Assembly (NCBI GenBank): GCA_039819085.1
Contig: JBCBSQ010000008.1
Location: 1-64,000, forward strand
Source of the DNA: MED-G105 sp039819085
GTDB lineage: Bacteria; Pseudomonadota; Alphaproteobacteria; Caulobacterales; Parvularculaceae
Direction of reading: 5' to 3'
Length of the DNA: 64,000 bases
The notes under the pieces are model-generated. The model ran no database searches and had not been told where the DNA came from. It worked only from the letters and a program-made list of their open reading frames with translations. Shown here piece after piece: positions 1-8,111 of the stretch (the first letter of the stretch is position 1; each line of letters opens with the position of its first letter). The translations under genes were made by a program, and so were the position numbers.

Positions 1-77
1 GGTGAGACGACCTTCGTGCGGAAACGCCTGTCCAGTCCAAAGCCGCGAGAGTGGCGGATGGGGTGGGGTTCGAACCC
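1..77 (-). repeat. Tandem repeat copy carrying a tRNA-Ser 3'-end remnant
   Basis: Bases 1-77 match 114-190 with one difference (68 versus 181), a period of 113 bp. Read on the minus strand, the copy holds the T-arm, acceptor 3' strand and CCA of the neighbouring tRNA-Ser, then about 50 bp of its downstream flank. Beyond the match (78-113) the rest of the tRNA is absent; instead there is an 8-bp hairpin (CGCGCGCC, AAA loop, GGCGCGCG). The remnant cannot fold as a full tRNA and its T-stem is damaged. The window edge cuts the repeat, so more copies may follow. The layout resembles the rtT repeats behind E. coli tyrT. Confidence 0.85.
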
Positions 78-113
78 TACGCGCGCCTTTGGCGCGCGAT
101 CTTAAGACGCGTG

Positions 114-190
114 GGTGAGACGACCTTCGTGCGGAAACGCCTGTCCAGTCCAAAGCCGCGAGAGTGGCGGATGGGGTGGGATTCGAACCC
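114..190 (-). repeat. Second copy of the 113-bp tandem repeat, overlapping the intact tRNA-Ser
   Basis: This copy includes the true 3' end of the intact tRNA-Ser gene (165-190) and its 3' trailer (114-164). It is the presumed source of the remnant at 1-77. Confidence 0.85.
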
Positions 191-254
191 ACGAGACGCG
201 CAAACGCCTGCCGGTTTTCAAGACCGGTGCCTTCAACCACTCGGCCACCCATCC
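165..254 (-). tRNA. tRNA-Ser(UGA)
   Basis: The minus strand reads as a 90-nt class II tRNA. The acceptor strands GGATGGG and CCCATCC pair, the anticodon loop is CTTGAAA (anticodon UGA) between CCGGT and ACCGG, there is a long serine-type variable arm, the T-arm is GTGGG-TTCGAAT-CCCAC, the discriminator is G, and CCA is encoded. It reads UCA codons and wobble partners. The 3' end is duplicated downstream (1-77). Confidence 0.97.
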
Positions 255-411
255 TAGGAGCGAAACGCAAGGCGCAACGCCGAAGAGGGCTTTCTGACCG
301 CGATCGCGCCGCAAGAAAACCCCCCTTGATGGCGCAGCGCCGGTCCATGCGTTAGGACTTTGGTAACAACGTCGAAGCTTGATCCCAACTTGGTCGGGCC
401 GGGAGAGCGCC

Positions 412-1338
412 ATGAAACGCTGGACAAATCTTGCTGCGTCCGGATTTAGAGGTGCGGCGTTGGCCGCGGGTGCGCTCGGCCTCGCGGCCTGCGCGACTGG
501 CGGCCCGTCAGGCGGGAGAACCGTCGCGCCGCACCACAAGATCGGCGCGCCGTACAAAATCGACGGCCGGACCTACCGGCCTCAAGCTGATCCCAACTAC
601 GATGAAGTTGGCATGGCCTCCTGGTATGGGGCGAGGTTTCACGGACGACCCACGGCAAATGGAGAAAGGTTCGATCGAAATCTCCTCACGGCCGCGCACA
701 AGACGCTTCCCTTGCCGACCATGGTCGAGGTCCACAACCTCGAAAACGGGCGCAGCCTGGTCGTGCGCGTAAACGATCGGGGGCCGTTCGTGGACGATCG
801 CATTATCGATTTGTCCGAGGCGGCGGCGCGCCAACTGGGCTTTCGTGAAAAGGGGCTTGCGCGGGTGCGAGTGAAGTATCTGCGCGAAGCGTCGCTGCCA
901 ATGAACGCCCGGCGTATCGCGCGCCGCGCCCCGCAAGACCAACGTCGCGTCGCGCGCCGAAATGCGGTGGCGACGACGTCGCCATCGTTAACGGCTGATC
1001 TTGAGACTCTGCTCGTCTTCACGTCGCAAACGCGCCCCAAGGCTTACGCCGCTGCGCAGACGTGGATTGATGTCGGCGCTTACGAGACTTTTGACGCCGT
1101 CGAGCGCGCCCACGCGGCGTTGACGGAAGTGTTTGGCGACGCTGCGCCTGATTTCGCGATCCTGCCACGCGGCGATGGCGGTTACGCTTTCCGCATTGGA
1201 CCATTCGACCAATCCGATGGCGCGCAGGACGCGCTATCCCGCGTCCGCGCCGCCGGACACCAAGCGGCGTTGGTGATCGAGCCGGTCTCCGAGCGCGTCC
1301 TTGCGTCAACGCCCGACGTCTCCCAAGCGGGACGATAG
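412..1338 (+). CDS. RlpA-family septal lytic transglycosylase lipoprotein with SPOR domain
   Basis: A 308-residue protein. The N-terminus is a lipoprotein signal ending in a GLAAC lipobox, placing it in the outer membrane or periplasm. Residues about 65-155 form the RlpA double-psi beta-barrel, with the family signatures ASWYG, GRPTANGE and VRVNDRGPF. The C-terminal 80 or so residues (from about 220) look like a SPOR domain, which binds denuded septal peptidoglycan. RlpA proteins cleave glycan strands lacking stem peptides during daughter-cell separation. The ATG at 412 is chosen because a GGGAGAG-like Shine-Dalgarno precedes it and the signal peptide begins there; an upstream in-frame ATG at 379 would add 11 unlikely residues. 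It precedes a D,D-carboxypeptidase gene, a common alphaproteobacterial order. Confidence 0.9.
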   Translation: MKRWTNLAASGFRGAALAAGALGLAACATGGPSGGRTVAPHHKIGAPYKIDGRTYRPQADPNYDEVGMASWYGARFHGRPTANGERFDRNLLTAAHKTLPLPTMVEVHNLENGRSLVVRVNDRGPFVDDRIIDLSEAAARQLGFREKGLARVRVKYLREASLPMNARRIARRAPQDQRRVARRNAVATTSPSLTADLETLLVFTSQTRPKAYAAAQTWIDVGAYETFDAVERAHAALTEVFGDAAPDFAILPRGDGGYAFRIGPFDQSDGAQDALSRVRAAGHQAALVIEPVSERVLASTPDVSQAGR

Positions 1339-1471
1339 ACGACGATTGGCGCCGCGGGACTTGAGGTTCATCGCGACCACTGGTGTTTAAGTGCGGCGCG
1401 GCGCAATGATAAAGTGCCTCGCGCGCGCTCATGGCGCGCAGATCAAACGCTCATTTGTTCGTGTTATTGAC

Positions 1472-2665
1472 ATGCCGTCGCTTATTTTTCGCGCTTGCGC
1501 GGCGATCGCCACGCTGATTTCGACTCCGACCGCCGCGCTCGCCATTGGCGCGCCGCCGATCGAAACGGCGGCGACGCACGCGCTCATCATGGACTACGAA
1601 ACGGGAGAGATCCTGTTCGAAAAGGATGCGGACACGCCAACGGCGCCGGCGTCCATGAGCAAGCTGATGACGGTCGCGATCGTCCTGGAGAAGCTGAAGG
1701 CGAATGAGCTATCGCTCGAGGACGACTTCGACGTCTCTGTCAAAGCCTGGCGCACGGGCGGCTCAAAGATGTGGGTGCGCGAAGGCGCGAAGATCAAGCT
1801 TCGCAACTTGCTGCGCGGGGCGATTATCCAGTCCGGCAATGACGCGTGCATTGTCATCGCGGAGAATATCGCCGGGTCGGAAGACGCCTTCGTGGACTTA
1901 ATGAATCTCAAAGCCCGCGAGTGGGGACTTGAAGACTCCACATTCGCCAATGCGACGGGCTGGCCGCATCCGGACCACAAGATGAGCATGCGCGATCTCG
2001 GCGCGCTCGCGCGGATGATCATTAAAGAGCACCAGGACCATTACGGGATTTTCTCCGAGAGCGAATTCACCTGGGAGAAGATCCGTCAACCGAACCGCAA
2101 CCCGCTCCTCGGCGAATTTGTCGGCGCGGACGGCCTCAAAACCGGGCATACGGATGAATCCGGTTACGGCGTCGTCGGATCGGCGGCGCGTGAAGGCGTG
2201 CGGCGGATCATCGTCGTCAATGGGCTTGAAGACCAACGGGCTCGCGCTCGTGAAAGCCTGCGCCTGATGGTAATGGCGTTCAACGACTTTAGAAAGCGCA
2301 CGCTCTACAAGGCGGGCGATGTTGTGGGCGCAGCGGAAGTCTTCGGCGGCGAGACGGCGCAGGTTCCGCTTTTGGTGCGCGAAGACGTTGAATTGATCCT
2401 CCACCGCACGGCGCTCAATGACGTCGTGGCGCGGGTTGTCTATGAGGGGCCGCTCGTCGCGCCGGTTCAAAAGGGGCGCCAGGCCGGGTATCTTCGGTTG
2501 AAAGTCGGAGACGCTTCGCGGGACTACCCGGTCTTCGTCGCCGAAGACGCAGTCGAACTCGGCGTTGTCGGGAAAATCATCCTTGGAGCGCGCAAGCTGC
2601 TATTGAAACCTGAGCCCGCGGACGGGCCCGTCGCGGGCGGCGGCGCGGACGCCGCGCAACAGTGA
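1472..2665 (+). CDS. D-alanyl-D-alanine carboxypeptidase (PBP5/6 family)
   Basis: A 397-residue periplasmic serine peptidase that removes the terminal D-Ala from peptidoglycan stem pentapeptides. A signal peptide ends near ALAIGA. The active-site motifs are all present: SMSK (Ser61, Lys64), SGN (Ser121) and KTG (Lys223). After the S11 peptidase domain comes the beta-rich PBP5 C-terminal domain (about 280-375). The C-terminus is Gly/Ala-rich without a clear amphipathic anchor. The ATG at 1472 begins the signal peptide; in-frame ATGs at 1391 and 1406 would add a basic stretch. The stop overlaps the GTG of tmk, so the two are probably translationally coupled. Confidence 0.93.
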   Translation: MPSLIFRACAAIATLISTPTAALAIGAPPIETAATHALIMDYETGEILFEKDADTPTAPASMSKLMTVAIVLEKLKANELSLEDDFDVSVKAWRTGGSKMWVREGAKIKLRNLLRGAIIQSGNDACIVIAENIAGSEDAFVDLMNLKAREWGLEDSTFANATGWPHPDHKMSMRDLGALARMIIKEHQDHYGIFSESEFTWEKIRQPNRNPLLGEFVGADGLKTGHTDESGYGVVGSAAREGVRRIIVVNGLEDQRARARESLRLMVMAFNDFRKRTLYKAGDVVGAAEVFGGETAQVPLLVREDVELILHRTALNDVVARVVYEGPLVAPVQKGRQAGYLRLKVGDASRDYPVFVAEDAVELGVVGKIILGARKLLLKPEPADGPVAGGGADAAQQ

Positions 2666-3348
2666 CGCGGACGCAACTCATGACATCGCTCAGGCGCGCG
2701 CCGTTTATTGTCTTTGAAGGAGCTGACGGCGTCGGCAAGTCGACGCAGGCGGCGCGCCTTGCCGAACGGTTCGCGATGCTGGGCGTCGAGGCCTTGTTGA
2801 CTCGCGAACCCGGCGGGACGCCCAATGCGGAGCGTATCCGGGACCTCGTCGTGTCGGGCGCGGCTGACGACTGGTCGCCAATTTCGGAAACGCTATTGAT
2901 GTATGCGGCGCGTGCGGAGCATCTGCGGTCGACCATCAACCCGGCGAGAGCGAAAGGGACGATTGTCATCTGCGACCGGTTCTCTGACTCAACTCGGGCA
3001 TATCAGGGGGCTGCCGGCGCGGCGCCGGCGACGTTTATCGAGGCGCTTGATCGGGAAGTCGTGGGCGGTGACGGACCGACGCTTACGGTCGTCCTGGACT
3101 TAGATGAAGCGGCCGCAGCGGCGCGCATCGCCGCGCGCAATGGAACGCCAACGGACGATGAAACGCGCTTCGAGGACAAGGGTCAGGCGTTTCAGCAAAA
3201 GGCGAGGGCGGCTTTTCGCGAAATTGCGGAGCGCTCGCCAGCGACCCATGTGATCGTCGACGCGAGCGATGATCCAGATGTCGTCGCCGACAAGATCAGC
3301 GCGCACGTTGAGCCAATTGTCACCGCCTGGCGGGCCGCGAATGGCTAG
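2662..3348 (+). CDS. tmk: Thymidylate kinase
   Basis: Phosphorylates dTMP to dTDP for DNA synthesis; about 228 residues, normal for the family. The P-loop GADGVGKST lies near the N-terminus, followed by the TREPGGT substrate motif and the DRFSDSTRAYQG motif. The GTG at 2662 overlaps the preceding stop as GTGA; an internal ATG at 2680 is an alternative start, and neither has a strong Shine-Dalgarno. The 3' end overlaps holB by 8 bases, so this is part of a tight operon from the carboxypeptidase gene to tatD and the MBL gene. Confidence 0.96.
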   Translation: MTRTQLMTSLRRAPFIVFEGADGVGKSTQAARLAERFAMLGVEALLTREPGGTPNAERIRDLVVSGAADDWSPISETLLMYAARAEHLRSTINPARAKGTIVICDRFSDSTRAYQGAAGAAPATFIEALDREVVGGDGPTLTVVLDLDEAAAAARIAARNGTPTDDETRFEDKGQAFQQKARAAFREIAERSPATHVIVDASDDPDVVADKISAHVEPIVTAWRAANG

Positions 3349-4390
3349 AGCCCCAAAGGCCATCGATGACGACAAGGGCCCGCCGCCATCGCCGTTCCGG
3401 ATGCCTGAGGCGCGCGCGCGCCTGTTCGGCCATGAGGAGGCGATGAGCGCTGTGCGTCATCGGATCAGGGATGGCTCATTTTCCAATGGCTGGCTAATCG
3501 CCGGACCCGACGGCGTCGGCAAGGCGACGTTCGCCTTCCAGACGGCGCGCATTCTCCTCGGCGCTGAGGAGGATGACGCCGACGGCCGGCGGGCGGCATC
3601 GCTCATCGCGGCGGGCGCGCATCCTGATCTCTTCGTTGCGCGCCGAGCCTGGAACGAAAAGACCCAGAAGTTCGCTACGGAGATTTCCGTCGACACCGTG
3701 CGGGCCCTTGGGAGCTTTCTGTCGCGTACGGCGGCGATGGGCGGTTGGCGCGCGGCGATTGTTGACAGTGCGGACGAGTTGAACCGCAACGCCGCGAACG
3801 CGCTCTTGAAGGTGTTGGAGGAGCCGCCTGCGCGCGCCGTCTTGATGCTGACGACTTCGCAGCCCGGCCGTCTACTGGCGACGATACGATCGCGCTGCCG
3901 GGTTCTGACATTACGCCCGCTGACAGACGCCGCCGTCAGATCATTCCTTGAAGCGGGGGAGGACATCGCCCTCAATGAGATTGATCGTCTCGTCGATGGC
4001 GCGCGGGGGAGGCCAGGACTGGGGCTTCGATTGTCGACGAACGACGGCGCGATGGCGCTCGCAGCCGTTGAAGAGTTCATGCGCGCGAGCGACGCGGCCC
4101 GTCAGCCGGACGCGATTGGCCGACTGTCCGCAAGAGGCGGCGAGGCGGCGTATGAGCTTTTTGTCGCGCTTCTCGGCGAACGGCTCGCGGACACTGTCAG
4201 GCGCAACGCGGCGGACGGCGCCCCGGAGCAGCTCGTTCGCTCTCTTGTGGCGGCGTATGACGCCGCGCGAGAACAATTCTCGCGGGGCCAGGGTCTCAAT
4301 CTTGATCGCGCGCAGGTCGCGGGCGCCGTCTGGCGTATTCTCGCGCGCGCTGATATCGGGCGGATGAGCCGCGCCGTGGCGAACCGGTAG
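3341..4390 (+). CDS. holB: DNA polymerase III delta' subunit
   Basis: A 349-residue clamp-loader subunit that opens and loads the beta sliding clamp. The AAA+ fold is visible: P-loop GPDGVGKAT (about residues 61-69), a Walker B-like stretch with DSADELN, LLKVLEEPP, and the sensor segment with the SRC motif in RSRCRVL. The zinc-binding cysteine cluster of the E. coli subunit is absent. The ATG at 3341 overlaps the tmk stop; the open frame extends upstream but only inside tmk. TatD follows after 8 bases, whereas in many alphaproteobacteria metG lies between these two genes. Confidence 0.93.
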   Translation: MARAPKAIDDDKGPPPSPFRMPEARARLFGHEEAMSAVRHRIRDGSFSNGWLIAGPDGVGKATFAFQTARILLGAEEDDADGRRAASLIAAGAHPDLFVARRAWNEKTQKFATEISVDTVRALGSFLSRTAAMGGWRAAIVDSADELNRNAANALLKVLEEPPARAVLMLTTSQPGRLLATIRSRCRVLTLRPLTDAAVRSFLEAGEDIALNEIDRLVDGARGRPGLGLRLSTNDGAMALAAVEEFMRASDAARQPDAIGRLSARGGEAAYELFVALLGERLADTVRRNAADGAPEQLVRSLVAAYDAAREQFSRGQGLNLDRAQVAGAVWRILARADIGRMSRAVANR

Positions 4391-4398
4391 AGGTTGGT

Positions 4399-5193
4399 AT
4401 GCTGATCGACAGCCACGTCAATCTGCACTCGGATAAATTCGCCGAGGATCTGGGCGAGGTCGTGGCGCGCGCCCGTAACGCGGGCGTTGTGGGGATGTTG
4501 ACGATTTCCGACAAGATCGCTTCGACGGACGAGATCAAACGCATCTCGGTTGCGCTGCCGTTCGCCTGGCGGTCGGTCGGCGCGCATCCGCACTACGCCG
4601 TTGAGCATCCGGATCTGACGACTGACTTTCTCGTCGATCTCTGCGCCGAACCGGACGTCGTGGGCGTCGGGGAGTGTGGGCTCGATTTTCATTACAATTA
4701 TTCGCCGCGGGAAGATCAGCTCATCGTCTTCCGCAAGCACATAGAGGCGTCTCAGGAGACGGGCCTGCCGCTGATCATCCACACCCGCGAAGCGGACGCG
4801 GAGATGATGGCGGAGCTGTCGAACGCCGCCGTGCGCAAAGCCTTCATTCCGCTCATGCATTGCTACACCAGCGGCATGGAGCTTGCGAAACTCGCGCTTG
4901 ATCTGGGCGGGTACGTCGCATTCTCTGGGATCATCACCTTCAAGAATGCGGATGACGTGCGCGCCGTCGCCGAAGCGGTTCCGCTCGACCGCGTGATTAT
5001 TGAGACGGACTGCCCCTATCTCGCGCCGGTTCCACATCGTGGACGTCGCTGCGAGCCGGCGCATCTTGTCCATGTGGCGGAGAAGCTCGCGGAGATAAAA
5101 GGCGTCAGTACGGAGGAAATCGCCGCCGTCACGACGGACAATTTCTTTCGCCTGTTCGCAAAGGCTGACCGCGCCGCGTTGGGCGACGCATGA
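4399..5193 (+). CDS. tatD: TatD-family metal-dependent hydrolase/deoxyribonuclease
   Basis: A 264-residue TIM-barrel hydrolase; characterised members are 3'-5' exo-DNases and some D-aminoacyl-tRNA or peptide hydrolases. Metal ligands are recognisable: DSHVNLH at the N-terminus (the usual form is DxHxHL), GECGLD (about residues 92-97), HTREAD, HCYTSG, and ETDCPYLAP near the C-terminus. A GAGGTTGGT stretch precedes the ATG. The end overlaps the next gene as ATGA, indicating coupled translation. Confidence 0.93.
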   Translation: MLIDSHVNLHSDKFAEDLGEVVARARNAGVVGMLTISDKIASTDEIKRISVALPFAWRSVGAHPHYAVEHPDLTTDFLVDLCAEPDVVGVGECGLDFHYNYSPREDQLIVFRKHIEASQETGLPLIIHTREADAEMMAELSNAAVRKAFIPLMHCYTSGMELAKLALDLGGYVAFSGIITFKNADDVRAVAEAVPLDRVIIETDCPYLAPVPHRGRRCEPAHLVHVAEKLAEIKGVSTEEIAAVTTDNFFRLFAKADRAALGDA

Positions 5194-6032
5194 CGAAAAC
5201 GCTTCGCGCGACCATTCTCGGCTGCGGTTCGTCCGGCGGCGTGCCGCGGGTCGGCGGGCCCGGCGGACGCGGGGAGTGGGGCGCATGCGACCCGGCCGAG
5301 CCCAAAAATCACCGGACCAGATGCTCCTTGCTCGTTGAATTGTCCGACGCGGACGGCCGATACCCGCGCGATGGCGTGACGAGCGTCCTCATCGACACCT
5401 CGCCCGACATGCGCGCGCAGCTGCTGGCGGCGGAAGTCGAGCGCCTCGACGCCGTCGTCATCACCCATGACCACGCCGACCAGACCCACGGGTTAGATGA
5501 CTTGCGCGCGTTGGCGATCCAGCAGCGCGCCCGCGTGCCGGTGCATTTCAGCCGCGAGACCTCCGGCGAATTGCCTATCCGCTTCGGCTATTGCTTCAAG
5601 CAGCCGGAGGGCAGCTGGTATCCGCCGATCCTGGAGGAGGTTCCGTTGCCGCCCGCAGGCGAGGCGTTCGTGATCTCGGGGCCGTCCGGCGCGATCCCGA
5701 TCGTCCCGTTCCTGCAGGAGCATGGGAGCGTGCGCTCACACGGGTTCCGTATCGGGGATCTGGCCTATTCCGCGGACGTCGTTGATCTGCCTGAAGAAAG
5801 CTGGTCGATCCTCGACGGCGTCAAGGTCTGGATCGTCGATTGCCTGCAGATGACGCCGCACGGCTCCCACGCGCACTATGAGAAGACGATGGCGTGGATC
5901 GACCGCGTTCGTCCCGACCGGGCGATCCTCACCAATCTCCACGTCACGATGGATTATCGGACGCTTCTCGACATGGTCCCCGACGGCGTCGCGCCGGCGT
6001 TTGACGGGATGGTGGTGGAGATGGCGATTTGA
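5190..6032 (+). CDS. MBL-fold metallohydrolase (PhnP-like)
   Basis: A 280-residue metallo-beta-lactamase-fold hydrolase. It opens with GCGSSGGVPR, typical of the PhnP/cyclic-phosphodiesterase branch, and carries the metal-binding motif THDHADQTHGLDDL (about residues 90-103), a later Asp in YSADV and a C-terminal His in LTNLHVTMD. PhnP-like members hydrolyse 5-phosphoribosyl-1,2-cyclic phosphate and related phosphodiesters; the substrate here is not predictable because no phn genes are nearby. It is the last gene of the operon; base composition falls sharply after its stop. Confidence 0.88.
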   Translation: MTKTLRATILGCGSSGGVPRVGGPGGRGEWGACDPAEPKNHRTRCSLLVELSDADGRYPRDGVTSVLIDTSPDMRAQLLAAEVERLDAVVITHDHADQTHGLDDLRALAIQQRARVPVHFSRETSGELPIRFGYCFKQPEGSWYPPILEEVPLPPAGEAFVISGPSGAIPIVPFLQEHGSVRSHGFRIGDLAYSADVVDLPEESWSILDGVKVWIVDCLQMTPHGSHAHYEKTMAWIDRVRPDRAILTNLHVTMDYRTLLDMVPDGVAPAFDGMVVEMAI

Positions 6033-6167
6033 CGCGACGGTCTCTGCTTGGCGGTTCTCAAATAAACAACCGGAGAAAGCTATTGCTCCTGGCATCGTCA
6101 GAAGGCGATTGTCAAAATTGCCGCCTAGTTCATCTTCTTAACGGAAAGTGGTCGGTATTGTGCTCTC

Positions 6168-6824
6168 ATGACTGACGCCAGTGAAAAGCCAAACATAAAT
6201 GTTTCCGAGTTTAAGTACGTCAGGGAAATGCCTCCGGATTCGGAACGGCATCCAACCACACTTTACATTGTTTCGGAACGAGTGCCTGAACGCGATCAAT
6301 CCTTGGGCCGTTTTATGGGCAAGTGGAGCAGCCTGGAACAGACTTTACAATCGCTCACCCACACTTTGATGGGAGGTCCATATTCCACTGTCGGGGTTGT
6401 TTTTTCTAATTGCTCAGGGATTAAGCAAATAATCGATCTAATTAGTGGGCTTGCAGAATTAAATCTTACGACAACCGAATTTAGAGAGCTTAGTTCGTTG
6501 CTCGAAAGACTGCGTAAGAAAAATACAAAACGTAACCGTTTGGTTCACGGAGTTTGGGTGCCAGAAATCACAATAGATTGCGATGCGAAAAACCGTCCAG
6601 TAGTCAGTAAATATGTCTGGGCGCGTATCTACACACCAACAAGCTTGGCTGAACAAGCCAAGATCCAGGATATCAAAAACTCAAAAGTACGATCGAAATA
6701 TCGGTTCACTATAGAGGACGTCGAAAAAGTAACGCTCGAGGTTATGACTCTGAGAGATGATTTTGCAGCATTTCTAAGTCCGGTTTCAAAACGACTTCGC
6801 CCTGAAGGACCGAATACGCGGTAG
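6168..6824 (+). CDS. Orphan HEPN-like domain protein in an AT-rich island
   Basis: A 218-residue cytoplasmic protein. Residues about 48-135 are helix-rich and end in RNRLVHGVW, which contains R-N-x-x-x-H, the Rx4-6H signature of HEPN domains. Many HEPN proteins are metal-independent RNases in toxin-antitoxin, abortive-infection and CRISPR systems; others are nucleotide-binding. Codon use (TTT, AAT, TTA, AGA) is clearly AT-richer than the neighbours, suggesting recent acquisition. No antitoxin-like ORF (MNT, small DNA-binding or Zn-ribbon protein) is visible on either side, so it would be a solo HEPN protein. It could instead be a HEPN protein without nuclease activity. The start at 6168 follows a weak GTGCTCTC leader. 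Confidence 0.62.
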   Translation: MTDASEKPNINVSEFKYVREMPPDSERHPTTLYIVSERVPERDQSLGRFMGKWSSLEQTLQSLTHTLMGGPYSTVGVVFSNCSGIKQIIDLISGLAELNLTTTEFRELSSLLERLRKKNTKRNRLVHGVWVPEITIDCDAKNRPVVSKYVWARIYTPTSLAEQAKIQDIKNSKVRSKYRFTIEDVEKVTLEVMTLRDDFAAFLSPVSKRLRPEGPNTR

Positions 6825-6932
6825 CTGCCCAAGTCGGGACCAACGGAGACGGCGAAGACGAGACGGCATAAGCCTTACTGACCGACCCAGTTTTGGGCGG
6901 AAATCCAGATCTAGTGTGCGGTGTACGTCATC

Positions 6933-6967
6933 TAAAATATCGCCTCGCGATTTGAGGTAATATTTTA
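6933..6967. other. AT-rich inverted repeat downstream of the HEPN gene
   Basis: The arms are TAAAATATCGCCTC (6933-6946) and GAGGTAATATTTTA (6954-6967): 14-base arms with two mismatched positions around a 7-base loop. It lies between the HEPN stop and rplM and could be a terminator-like structure or a protein-binding palindrome of the inserted island. The flanks AGTGTG (6913-6918) and CACACT (6969-6974) are also complementary. Confidence 0.5.
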
Positions 6968-7091
6968 CCACACTCAAATGCCACTGTTTTCGCTGATAAA
7001 TTCTGAACGCTGTTGACGAAGCCGGGCGTGGGGCCTATCCCCCGCGCTTCGGTTTTTGGGGCTGAACGCCCCCAACAGCGGATTGAGAGCA

Positions 7092-7559
7092 ATGAAAACC
7101 TACTCGGCCAAACCGGGCGAGGTGGAGCGCAAGTGGATCCTGATCGACGGCGAAGGCCTCGTCGTCGGCCGGCTCGCCTCGCTCATCGCCATGCGCCTGC
7201 GCGGCAAGCACAAGCCCGCCTTCACACCGCACATCGACACCGGCGATCACGTCGTGGTCGTCAATGCGGACAAGGTCGTCTTCACCGGCAAGAAGATGAC
7301 CGACAAGAAGTTCTACTGGCACACCGGCTATCCCGGCGGGATCAAGGAACGCACGATGGAGAAGATCCTCGGCGGCGCGCATCCCGAACGCGTCGTGATG
7401 AAGGCGGTGGAACGGATGATGCCGAAAGACTCGCCGCTCGCCCGCTCGCAGATGACCAAACTGAAGGTCTACGCCGGCCCTGATCATCCGCATGAGGCGC
7501 AAAGCCCCGAGCCGCTCGACGTCGCGGCGATGAATCCCAAGAACAAGCGGGAAGCCTGA
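7092..7559 (+). CDS. rplM: 50S ribosomal protein L13
   Basis: A 155-residue primary 23S rRNA-binding protein of the large subunit. Recognisable segments are KTYSAKPGEVERKW, the invariant LGRLAS-like VVGRLAS, the RGKHKP-like loop, HTGYPGG and the PKDSPLARS region. The ATG at 7092 gives the conserved N-terminus; the open frame runs 36 bases further upstream. The leader (about 7020-7085) has several G-runs and C-runs that could pair. It is followed after 5 bases by rpsI, the usual L13-S9 operon. Confidence 0.98.
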   Translation: MKTYSAKPGEVERKWILIDGEGLVVGRLASLIAMRLRGKHKPAFTPHIDTGDHVVVVNADKVVFTGKKMTDKKFYWHTGYPGGIKERTMEKILGGAHPERVVMKAVERMMPKDSPLARSQMTKLKVYAGPDHPHEAQSPEPLDVAAMNPKNKREA

Positions 7560-7564
7560 CCGAT

Positions 7565-8053
7565 ATGAGCACGACCTCTCTTGAAGACCTTAAAAGCGCC
7601 GCCGAAGAAGCCGGCGTCGTCGAAGCGACCGAAGAGCATGCGCTGCCTGAGCCGAAGATTGACGAGCTTGGCCGATCTTACGCCAGCGGCAAGCGCAAGA
7701 CCGCCGTCGCGCGCGTCTGGATCAAGCCGGGCTCCGGCAAGATCACCGTCAATAAAAAGGACCATACGGAGTATTTCGGCCGCGCGGTTCTGCAGATGAT
7801 CATTAAGCAGCCGCTCGTCGCGGCGGAGCGCAATGGCCAGTATGACGTCATCTGCACCGTCGCGGGCTCCGGTCCGTCGGGCCAGGCGGGCGCCGTGCGC
7901 CATGGCATCGCCCGCGCGCTGACATTCTATGAGCCGGAACTGCGCAGCGTCCTGAAAAAGGGCGGGTTCCTCACCCGCGACGCCCGCGTTGTCGAGCGCA
8001 AGAAGTACGGCCGCAAGAAAGCCCGCCGCAGCTTCCAGTTCTCGAAGCGCTAG
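7565..8053 (+). CDS. rpsI: 30S ribosomal protein S9
   Basis: A 162-residue small-subunit protein whose C-terminal tail reaches the P-site tRNA. The conserved core begins at YASGKRKTAVARVW (about residue 39), with HGIARAL and the terminal ..SFQFSKR, the invariant KR end. The N-terminal 35 acidic residues are an extension common in alphaproteobacterial S9. It is followed by a strong intrinsic terminator. Confidence 0.98.
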   Translation: MSTTSLEDLKSAAEEAGVVEATEEHALPEPKIDELGRSYASGKRKTAVARVWIKPGSGKITVNKKDHTEYFGRAVLQMIIKQPLVAAERNGQYDVICTVAGSGPSGQAGAVRHGIARALTFYEPELRSVLKKGGFLTRDARVVERKKYGRKKARRSFQFSKR

Positions 8054-8077
8054 CGCCAGCCAACGTCACTATTCTGG

Positions 8078-8111
8078 AACGCGGGAGGGCGGCGGTTCTC
8101 CCGCGTTTTTT
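8078..8111 (+). terminator. Rho-independent terminator of the rplM-rpsI operon
   Basis: A 10-bp perfect stem AACGCGGGAG (8078-8087) and CTCCCGCGTT (8098-8107) with a 10-base loop is followed by a T-run to 8111. The convergent lysoplasmalogenase gene ends at 8110, so the hairpin may serve both strands. Confidence 0.9.

Noticed and set aside
52..113. A second tRNA gene (for example Leu-UAA) upstream of tRNA-Ser
   Set aside because: Only the T-arm and 3' acceptor are present; the CTTAAGA loop lacks a proper stem and no 5' acceptor strand exists.
1..190. Integrase attachment-site duplication linked to the recombinase at 56856-58169
   Set aside because: The tandem 113-bp layout, the flank included in the repeat and the 56-kb distance do not fit a simple attL/attR pair; no copy of the repeat was seen near the recombinase.
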